Source: Clostridium bowmanii (GTDB taxonomy: Bacteria > Bacillota > Clostridia > Clostridiales > Clostridiaceae). Taken from it: a DNA stretch of 64,000 nt. Every line of letters starts with the position of its first letter. Within the stretch, counting starts at the first letter, position 1. The translations under genes and the position numbers were made by a program. Below, one piece after another: positions 57,029 through 64,000 of this stretch. The notes beneath the pieces are model-generated. The model saw nothing but the letters and a program-made list of their open reading frames with translations, was not told where the DNA came from and did no database searches. The DNA is taken from the NCBI RefSeq assembly GCF_018861315.1, contig NZ_JAHLDL010000018.1:1-64000 (forward strand), written 5' to 3'.

Positions 57029-60000
57029 CTATTTATATATATCAGAGAATTCTATTGATAAATTTTCTTCATAGTTTGTTTCATATACTTCTTTATTTTT
57101 AAGGTTATTTTCTTCTTGCGTGGTTTCTACTTTTCTAACTGGTAGTGTTATAATAAATTCACTTCCCTTTCCTTCTTCACTTAATACATGAATTTCACCA
57201 TCATGCATTTCAACAAGAGATTTTACTAAAGCAAGCCCTATTCCACTGCCTTCATTCTGCCTTGATGTAGATTTATCAATTTGCGCAAAACGTTCAAAAA
57301 TAAATTTCAGCTTGTCTTTTGCAATTCCTATACCTGTATCCTTTATGGATATTTCAACAAAATCGCCCTTATCATAAACATTAACAAAAATGCTTCCATC
57401 TTCCTTCGTAAATTTAACTGCATTTGATAGTAAATTCAACATAATTCTTTCAATTTTTTCTTCATCAAAAGCAATTGTTTTTTCTTCAACATCAGTATCA
57501 AAAATAAGGGATATGCCATGATTTTTTATATACTCTGCAACAGATTGTGATATTTCCTCTACAACATAGACTATATCTCCATTTTTTAGTTGAAGACTTA
57601 TATAATCTGCTTCTATTTTAGTTGTGTCTATTATATTATTTATAAGTCTGAGTAACCTTAGTGAATTTTGATTCATTATATTAATATAATATTTAATTCT
57701 TTCCTCACCTAACTTTCTTGATCCATCAAGTGATTTTAATAACTGTATTGTGCTGCAAATTACATTTAGTGGAGTTCTAAGTTCATGGGACAAATTAGCA
57801 AAAAATTCTGTTTTCACCTTATCATAGGCCATAAGTTTTTCAACTTGCTTACTACTTTCGGCACTTTTCATACTAAGAACTTTTACTTGATTTTTAGCAA
57901 TCCCAAGTTCATGTACTAATGACAATGCTTGCTTTACTGAATACTTTAGTGTTATCAAAGTGTTTATTCTACATAATAACTCATGCATGTTAAAAGGTTT
58001 CCTCAGATAATCATTTGCACCACACTCAAAGGAAATAACTAAGTGCTCTAAATTACTATCTGCAGTCATAATTAACACCGGCAGTTCAAAAATGGATTGT
58101 TTTTCCCTAATAATCTCACATACTTTATAACCCAAAATATCTGGCATAATCATATCTAAAATTACTAAATCCAAATTTTTATTTTCTTCAACTAGTTTCA
58201 ATGCCTCAGCACCCGAGGATGCTTCTAAAACTTCAAAAGTATCATTTGACAAATAATTTTTTATTACCTTACGATTCACATATTCATCATCAACTATTAA
58301 TATCCTGTATTTATCTTTACTATTTGAATTCATGTTTTCATTAATAATTTTTCTACCGTGCTCCAGAGAAATACTAACTAAATTAGGTTTTAATTCTAAA
58401 TGTTTTGAATACTTATCTAATACTTCTCCATTTTCTTCATTATAGTTATTCTCCTGTGGATTACTCACTAAATCTTCATCAGTGCATAAGGGAATAGTAA
58501 AAACAAATTTACTGCCTTTTCCAATAACTGAAGATACCGCTATAGTGCCACCCTGTATTTGAATAAGTTCTTTAGTTACGTAAAGTCCTACCCCAGTACC
58601 ACCATATTTTTGAGAAATTCCATCCACCTGCTCATATCTATCGAAAATTTTATGAATCTTCTGCTGTGGAATTCCTATTCCCGTATCACTAACGCTTATC
58701 TCAAGAAATGAATTTCTAAGTTTAAAAGATAAGGTTATGGTTCCTTTATGTGTAAACTTTATAGCATTACCCAATAAATTATGTAGAATTTGCTGTATCC
58801 TATCTTCATCTCCAAATACAAAAGGCGCATTTTCATCTATTTTATTTATAAAGGTGATGTGTTTATTATTTAGAGATACCCGACTAAATTTAATTACCAT
58901 TTCTACCACCGTACTTATGTTAACAGGTTTCCTATGCAATACAATTTCATTATTTTTAAGTTTAGAAAATGTCATCATATCATTAACCAAGTTAGATAAT
59001 CTCTTAGCACTAGAATTCACCAAAAATAAATCTTCCCTTAATTCTAGGTCTAAACTACCACCTTTATTATTCACTATCCCTTCAGTTAATCCGATAATTC
59101 CATTCAATGGAGTTTTTAACTCATGAGAAGTTACAGCAAAAAAATCATCTTTTAGGTTATTTAAAGACTTGAGTTTGGCACTAATATTTTCAACACTTGA
59201 AAGTTCATCAGCTTGACGTTTTGCTAAAACATAGTAATTCACAATAATAAATATTAATATGCCCAAGGAAGCAAAAGAATCAGTGAATATAATACTGTAT
59301 TCATATAAAATATCATTAATTCTTGTAATAAATAGTGCAAATAAACCTACCACAACTATATAGTCAGTTTGCTCTCTCTCTATGTAGGATTTAGCTATAT
59401 TATACATCATGTATAATATAGCTAAAAGTGCAAATGCTTCAGAAGGTACTATATAATATAAATAATATCTAACTGGAATAAAAATTACAATCAAAGTATA
59501 TGCCAAAGCTACATAATTTGATATTTTAACAAATTTACTTGGCATAATTTTTTTATAAGATTTATCTATAAACAAAATAATAAAAGGAATGTAAGAATAA
59601 AACGTCCATATTTTTATTCTTGAAGAAAATATATAATCTAAATGTGGTAATAACGAAATTAAGAACCCTTCGCCAATAAATAATGTTCTAATGGTAATTA
59701 TTATGCAAATCATAGCAAAATACAATTGAGCCTTATCCTTTCTTCTATTTATGAAAACCCCAAAACTATATACAGCAGCCATAATACTACATCCTAAAAT
59801 AAATAAACTTAAGGCTATTTTTTTCTCTCTCATAGCTGTAATTTCTACTGATTTTCCTAATACCAATGTATCTATATATCCATATTTATTGTAAAAATTA
59901 CTAACTCGAAGGATTAAATAGGCTTCCCCATTCTCTACATAAAATGAGCCAATAGATGGTACTAATTGTGGTGTCATTTCATTTTTATCTTTTCCAACTG

Positions 60001-60424
60001 TTCCAACAGAGGTTATTAATTTATTATCAGCCCAAAGTTCATATGCGCTTTGTATAAAATCTATCTTTACTGAATAAAGATCCTCTTCATTATCCATAAG
60101 TAGTTTCAATCGATATGTACAATAGCCTTGCTTACCAAAAATACCTGGTAGATATTCATAGGTAACATTTTGGGAATCATCACTTTGAAAATCCTCAGGT
60201 AAAAGCAGCTTATTATCATAAAACTCCCATACCCCATTAAGTTTTATCATGCCATCCTTTTTAAAATCCCAATTTCTTAAGTCTAATACCCCTTTCACTG
60301 CCAAGGGCATCTTTTTATCCGTATGACTAATTTCACTACTTCCTTTAATCATTGTAATAAGTATAATTAAAGTTATAGATAGTAAAATAAATATTTTACT
60401 TTTATGCGACTTAATTTTTACCAT
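57029..60424 (-). CDS. Hybrid sensor kinase with two histidine kinase modules and a receiver
   Basis: The 1131-residue protein has: an N-terminal membrane helix (11-27); an extracytoplasmic beta domain (about 35-200, galactose-binding-like, with LNGVWEFYDN); seven membrane helices (about 205-400; a 7TMR-DISM-like layout); kinase 1 with H-box SHELKTPLNG near 433 and DTGIGIP; a receiver with VDDEYVNR and phospho-acceptor Asp in VILDMIMPD near 756; and kinase 2 with SHELRTPLN near 878, DTGIGIAKDKLKF. It ends without an HPt or output domain. ATG follows AAGGAG. It senses an unknown extracytoplasmic cue and may signal to a separate regulator. Confidence 0.93.
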   Translation of the reverse strand: MVKIKSHKSKIFILLSITLIILITMIKGSSEISHTDKKMPLAVKGVLDLRNWDFKKDGMIKLNGVWEFYDNKLLLPEDFQSDDSQNVTYEYLPGIFGKQGYCTYRLKLLMDNEEDLYSVKIDFIQSAYELWADNKLITSVGTVGKDKNEMTPQLVPSIGSFYVENGEAYLILRVSNFYNKYGYIDTLVLGKSVEITAMREKKIALSLFILGCSIMAAVYSFGVFINRRKDKAQLYFAMICIIITIRTLFIGEGFLISLLPHLDYIFSSRIKIWTFYSYIPFIILFIDKSYKKIMPSKFVKISNYVALAYTLIVIFIPVRYYLYYIVPSEAFALLAILYMMYNIAKSYIEREQTDYIVVVGLFALFITRINDILYEYSIIFTDSFASLGILIFIIVNYYVLAKRQADELSSVENISAKLKSLNNLKDDFFAVTSHELKTPLNGIIGLTEGIVNNKGGSLDLELREDLFLVNSSAKRLSNLVNDMMTFSKLKNNEIVLHRKPVNISTVVEMVIKFSRVSLNNKHITFINKIDENAPFVFGDEDRIQQILHNLLGNAIKFTHKGTITLSFKLRNSFLEISVSDTGIGIPQQKIHKIFDRYEQVDGISQKYGGTGVGLYVTKELIQIQGGTIAVSSVIGKGSKFVFTIPLCTDEDLVSNPQENNYNEENGEVLDKYSKHLELKPNLVSISLEHGRKIINENMNSNSKDKYRILIVDDEYVNRKVIKNYLSNDTFEVLEASSGAEALKLVEENKNLDLVILDMIMPDILGYKVCEIIREKQSIFELPVLIMTADSNLEHLVISFECGANDYLRKPFNMHELLCRINTLITLKYSVKQALSLVHELGIAKNQVKVLSMKSAESSKQVEKLMAYDKVKTEFFANLSHELRTPLNVICSTIQLLKSLDGSRKLGEERIKYYINIMNQNSLRLLRLINNIIDTTKIEADYISLQLKNGDIVYVVEEISQSVAEYIKNHGISLIFDTDVEEKTIAFDEEKIERIMLNLLSNAVKFTKEDGSIFVNVYDKGDFVEISIKDTGIGIAKDKLKFIFERFAQIDKSTSRQNEGSGIGLALVKSLVEMHDGEIHVLSEEGKGSEFIITLPVRKVETTQEENNLKNKEVYETNYEENLSIEFSDIYK

Positions 60425-60712
60425 GATTAGCTCCTTTTTGAATTGTACTTATAGTAAGTTTTAAAATTATACACTTACATATATCATAACATATAATTTA
60501 GTATATTATAGATTATATATGGTTAACAGCATAAAGTGATATATATCAACAAAATAATACCATACATTATATAGATTTCTCATTTTTAAATTATAATTTA
60601 TTATTTATTATAGAAAATTCAAATAGATAGTGCTTTAACTATTAGGAATATTGATTAGTGTATCTTGTCATAATATGATAATATGTTTTAGGTTATACAA
60701 GGAGGGATTATT
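60425..60712. other. Divergent promoter region between kinase and rhodanese genes
   Basis: 288 bp with no gene, AT-rich. TTGTCATAATATGATAATATG near 60665-60685 could include the promoter of the rhodanese gene. No further motif recognised. Confidence 0.35.
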
Positions 60713-62098
60713 ATGAAAAAATTTATAAAAGTTATTTTAGCTACTCTTATTACTGTAACTACCTCAATATCTTTTGTTGGATGTTCAAGTAATAATGATG
60801 TAAAAAAAGACTCTACAGATAATAGTGCATCAGTTATTAAAACTATTAGCACTAAATATTTGAAAGACAAACTAGGAAACAATGACTGGCTAGTAGTGGA
60901 TACAAGAACAAACGACGCTTTTAATGGTTGGAAAGTAGATGGAGTAACTCGTGGTGGACATATTAAAGGTGCTACGGATTTTGCTGCAAACTGGTTAACA
61001 GTAGAGGATAAGGAAAAAGATAGTGTTTTAGCAAAAGCTTTAGTAACAAAGAATATTACAAAAGATAAAAATGTTGTACTTTATGACGCAAATGGAAAAG
61101 ATGCGGTGGCAGTTGCAAAATACTTAAAAGAAAAAGGAATAACTAATATTTATACATATGATGTTAAACAATGGGCTGCTGACAATAGTCTTCCAATGGA
61201 AGCCTATGCAAATTACCAAATGTTAGTTCCTCCATCCTTTGTAAATGACTTAGTTAATGGTAAAAAGCCAGAAACTTATACAAACAATAAATATAAGATT
61301 TTTGAAGTTGCCTGGGGTGAAGAGTCTAAGGATAAGGATTACATAAAAGGGCATATTAAAGGTGCAGTGCATATAAACACAGATGAAATAGAATCCGCGC
61401 CCCTTTGGAGTATTAACTCTGATGCTGCTCTTCAAAAATTCGCAGAAAAAAATGGTTTAACTCCAGATACAACAGTTGTGCTTTATGGACCTGATCCAAT
61501 GGCTTCCTTTAGAATAGCTGCAATAGCTAAATATATTGGAGTTAAGGATGTTAGGGTACTCAATGGTGGAACTGCAGCCTTTAGAAATGCTGGATATAAA
61601 ACAGAAACTATTTCTAATGCTAAACAACCAATAAGTTCTTTTGGCGCTATTGTACCAGTAAATAAGAATTATATAGTAGATATAAACAAAACAAAAGAAA
61701 TATTAGCAGATAAAGCAAATAGCAAACTCGTGGATGTACGAAGCTGGGATGAATACATTGGTAAGATATCTGGCTACAGTGATTTAAAGTTTAAGGGAAG
61801 GCCAGCAGGTTCTACTTGGGGTCATGCGGGTAGCGACGCAAATCACTTACAAGAATATAGAAATATAGACAATACAATGCGTAATAGTGACGAAATATTA
61901 GCTATGTGGAAAGAGCAAGGAATTACTCCAGATCAGAGACTTTCCTTCTTCTGTGGTTCTGGTTGGAGAGCTGCTGAAGTTCTCACCTATGCTGATGTAA
62001 TGGGCCTTAAAAACATTTCATTATACAGCAATGGATGGTACGAATGGAGTGCAAATCCTAAGAATCCTGTTGAAACTGGTGAACCAAAATCTAAATAA
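60713..62098 (+). CDS. Lipoprotein with three rhodanese domains
   Basis: The 461-residue protein begins with a signal peptide and lipobox VGC (Cys near 24), then three rhodanese-like domains (about 45-165, 185-310 and 325-455). Only the third has an active-site cysteine, in SFFCGSGWRAAE near 414; the corresponding loops of the first (VLYDANGKDA) and second (VLYGPDPMAS) lack it. This resembles 3-mercaptopyruvate or thiosulfate sulfurtransferases with a regulatory or structural use of the inactive domains. It should act at the outer face of the membrane, possibly linked to the nearby CcdA/TlpA redox pair. ATG follows AAGGAGGG. Confidence 0.9.
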   Translation: MKKFIKVILATLITVTTSISFVGCSSNNDVKKDSTDNSASVIKTISTKYLKDKLGNNDWLVVDTRTNDAFNGWKVDGVTRGGHIKGATDFAANWLTVEDKEKDSVLAKALVTKNITKDKNVVLYDANGKDAVAVAKYLKEKGITNIYTYDVKQWAADNSLPMEAYANYQMLVPPSFVNDLVNGKKPETYTNNKYKIFEVAWGEESKDKDYIKGHIKGAVHINTDEIESAPLWSINSDAALQKFAEKNGLTPDTTVVLYGPDPMASFRIAAIAKYIGVKDVRVLNGGTAAFRNAGYKTETISNAKQPISSFGAIVPVNKNYIVDINKTKEILADKANSKLVDVRSWDEYIGKISGYSDLKFKGRPAGSTWGHAGSDANHLQEYRNIDNTMRNSDEILAMWKEQGITPDQRLSFFCGSGWRAAEVLTYADVMGLKNISLYSNGWYEWSANPKNPVETGEPKSK

Positions 62099-62102
62099 TA
62101 AA

Positions 62103-62142
62103 AACACAAAAGGGCATACTTAAAATATTGCCCTTTTGTGTT
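62103..62142 (+). terminator. Terminator of the rhodanese gene
   Basis: A 14-bp stem (AACACAAAAGGGCA and complement) with 12-nt loop, just after the stop, then ATATTT. Confidence 0.88.
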
Positions 62143-62185
62143 ATATTTAATATTAAACTTTAATATAATTAGAAAGGTGAAAAAT

Positions 62186-62644
62186 ATGAAAAAAAATTTT
62201 TGGATCGTTGTGTTAAAAAATATAATTACTATATTACAAGTACTCATGTTAGTTCCACCTTTACTTCTTCAATATTTGTCGGACAGGAAAATGGGAGTCA
62301 TGAGATATTTAGTTTTTAAAAAAGATGTATTTGCGAAGGAAATTTTCACTTTAAGCTTTACATTTACATATAGAAATCTCTTGTTTTTAGGGATTATTTT
62401 TTGTATGATTTTTTTAATATCTAGTTACAATAAAAGAATTAATAGGTCTTTTAAAGAACCTATAATCACCCTTTTTCTTTGCAATTCAATTTGTCTATTT
62501 TATGCATCCTATTATAAATTTCAAATACTTATGGCATATCACTTTTTTTTAATAGCTTTTTTAATAATTATAATCCTACAATACGTAAAAATAGTTATTG
62601 CTGCACTGATTTATAGCTCCACAAAAAAATCATTTTACCATTAG
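62186..62644 (+). CDS. Uncharacterised membrane protein (4 TM)
   Basis: ATG at 62186 follows AAAGGTGA by 7 nt. The 152-residue product has four hydrophobic segments (about 5-28, 54-76, 95-110, 115-145) joined by short basic loops, and no recognised family motif. It follows the rhodanese gene after a terminator and precedes a CNNM-type gene. Function unknown. Confidence 0.75.
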   Translation: MKKNFWIVVLKNIITILQVLMLVPPLLLQYLSDRKMGVMRYLVFKKDVFAKEIFTLSFTFTYRNLLFLGIIFCMIFLISSYNKRINRSFKEPIITLFLCNSICLFYASYYKFQILMAYHFFLIAFLIIIILQYVKIVIAALIYSSTKKSFYH

Positions 62645-62778
62645 TCTTTAGCTTGGATGAAACCATTATATATACAATATAATACAATTAGTCGAAATAT
62701 TAATGATATTTTATTTTAATATCCCTCATATTATGGTATAATTTTTCTAGGTTATATCTTAAGGAGTGTGAACATATT

Positions 62779-64000
62779 ATGGACCCCGACGGTACGTGGC
62801 AAATTATAGCTTTAGTAATTTTATTGGGTTTTTCAGCATTTTTCTCTGCTTCTGAAACTGCACTTATGACTTTAAGTAAAATTAGATTAAGACATATGGT
62901 AGATTCAGAAATTAAAGGTGCTGCACTAATTAATAAATTACTTAAAAACCCGAGCAAACTCTTAGGTGGTATTTTAGTAGGAAATAACATTTCCAACATT
63001 GGTGCTTCTGCACTGGCAACATCCTTGGCAATTAAATATTTAGGGGCATCAGGGGTAGCTATTGCAACAGCTATAATGACGGTTCTTGTACTTATTTTTG
63101 CAGAGATAACACCAAAGTCATTAGCTGCACAAAATTCTGAAAAAGTTGCTTTGAAAATTGCTCGGCCAATAAGTCTAATTACCTTCATTTTAAATCCACT
63201 TATTGTTGTATTAATTTATATAACAAATATATTTATAAAGATACTAGGTGGAGAAGTTGGTAATCAAAAGCCCTTTATTACAGAAGAAGAATTAAAAACT
63301 ATGGTCAGTGTAAGTCATGAAGAAGGGGTTTTAGAAGGCGAAGAGAAGCAAATGATCTATAATGTATTTGAATTTGGAGATTCACAAGCAAAAGATGTTA
63401 TGACTCCAAGAACTGATATGATTGTAGCAAATATAAACTCAACTTATGAAGAACTCATTAAAATTTTCAAAGAAGAACAATTTTCTAGACTTCCTATATA
63501 TCAAGATACTATTGATAATATTATTGGAGTTTTATACCTTAAAGATTTAATTTTCTTTGAAGATGAAATAGAAAAATTCACTATAGAGAAACATATGCGC
63601 ATACCTTATTTTACCTATGAATTTAAAAGCACTGTGGATTTGTTTGCAGACATGCGCTTAAAACGAGTACCTATAGCAATTTTATTAGATGAATATGGTG
63701 GCACTGCTGGACTTGTCACAATTGAAGATTTAGTAGAAGAAATTGTTGGAGATTTAGACGATGAATATGATGATGATACAGATCAAATTGAGGTTGTCAA
63801 AGAAGATGAATTTATTGTAGCTGGTAATACAAGAATAAATATGGTTAATGAAATGATAGGCCTTAATATAGAATCAGAGGATTTTGATACCATAGGTGGT
63901 TTCGTTACAGGAATCCATGGACGACTTCCAAAGACAGGCGAGACAATAATTTATAATGACACAAAATTTATTATACAAAACACTAGTAAAAATCGTATAG
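62779..64000 (+). CDS. CNNM/CorC-HlyC family membrane protein (cut by window end)
   Basis: A frame open from 62779 to the window edge (407 codons, no stop). It starts with a DUF21 membrane domain (FFSASETALMTLSKIR, GNNISNIGAS, FAEITPKSLAAQN), followed by a pair of CBS domains (MTPRTDMIVANINSTYEELI, SRLPIYQDTIDNIIGVLYLKDL, then DEYGGTAGLVTIEDLVEEIVGD) and the start of a CorC_HlyC transporter-associated domain (DEFIVAGNTRINMVNEMIG). Members handle magnesium or cobalt efflux. AAGGAG is about 13 nt before ATG. The family often annotated as hemolysin has no proven haemolytic role here. Confidence 0.9.
   Translation, partial: MDPDGTWQIIALVILLGFSAFFSASETALMTLSKIRLRHMVDSEIKGAALINKLLKNPSKLLGGILVGNNISNIGASALATSLAIKYLGASGVAIATAIMTVLVLIFAEITPKSLAAQNSEKVALKIARPISLITFILNPLIVVLIYITNIFIKILGGEVGNQKPFITEEELKTMVSVSHEEGVLEGEEKQMIYNVFEFGDSQAKDVMTPRTDMIVANINSTYEELIKIFKEEQFSRLPIYQDTIDNIIGVLYLKDLIFFEDEIEKFTIEKHMRIPYFTYEFKSTVDLFADMRLKRVPIAILLDEYGGTAGLVTIEDLVEEIVGDLDDEYDDDTDQIEVVKEDEFIVAGNTRINMVNEMIGLNIESEDFDTIGGFVTGIHGRLPKTGETIIYNDTKFIIQNTSKNRI

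Noticed and set aside
62700-63188. Minus-strand ORF opposite the CNNM-type gene
   Set aside because: Antisense to a well-supported family protein on the plus strand.

Overview
The window is AT-rich DNA (by eye about 30% GC) from an endospore-forming anaerobic Firmicute, most likely Clostridium sensu stricto. Support comes from the sporulation genes prkA-yhbH-spoVR, a GerMN lipoprotein and a gamma-SASP-like repeat protein; adenine and TPP riboswitches of clostridial type; a PPi-type phosphofructokinase; strong AGGAGG ribosome sites; and dense intrinsic terminators. It is ordinary chromosome with several degraded mobile or fossil pieces. I see no prophage, CRISPR array, rRNA or intact transposase. 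Most genes lie on the minus strand.

Layout. 0-9 kb: a broken ada fragment, an alpha/beta hydrolase, clpB with a terminator-like leader, tRNA-Ala(CGC), an IS200/IS605-like remnant, a YbaK-type tRNA deacylase, an aldose epimerase, an HD protein and a rhomboid protease coupled to a 54-residue ORF. 9-20 kb: an Fe-S/CCG oxidoreductase, adenosine deaminase under an adenine riboswitch, a CPBP protease, a class B penicillin-binding protein, the prkA-yhbH-spoVR operon and a Nudix hydrolase. 20-27 kb: a sigma-54 module with an enhancer-binding regulator, a MaoC-type enoyl-CoA hydratase, a CoA-transferase and a GntP permease; two well-matched -24/-12 promoters precede the hydratase and the transferase. 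27-32 kb: an FAD oxidoreductase, an AlaX-type editing protein, an NlpC/P60 peptidase behind an ATT microsatellite, and PPi-phosphofructokinase. 32-36 kb: a thiamine-salvage operon (thiW-thiD-cytX-thiM-thiE) under a TPP riboswitch, with thiW missing its 5' end.

36-40 kb: a gamma-SASP-like gene, then a small gene whose product carries the ArfA signature KKGKGSY and whose coding sequence contains its own intrinsic terminator, the arrangement known for ribosome-rescue factors ArfA and BrfA that are made from non-stop mRNA. glpK, a GerMN lipoprotein and an orphan promoter-terminator unit (candidate structured RNA) follow. 40-50 kb: a drug-efflux MFS protein, an MBOAT/SGNH acyltransferase pair, a chemoreceptor fossil, L25/Ctc, an AI-2E family protein, a roughly 190-bp foldback element with a miniature relative 5 kb away, and an amino-acid permease. 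50-64 kb: a TPR pseudogene ending in an inverted-repeat element, a LiaF-like protein, an EamA exporter, a GNAT enzyme, a DUF2156 protein, ccdA-tlpA, a dual-kinase hybrid sensor, a triple-rhodanese lipoprotein, a small membrane protein and a CNNM/CorC-type protein cut by the window end.

Functionally the window combines salvage metabolism (adenine, thiamine, glycerol, probably short-chain hydroxy acids), translation quality control (YbaK, AlaX, ArfA-like, Ctc, ClpB), spore formation and extracytoplasmic redox chemistry. All calls come from reading the sequence; no database search was run.
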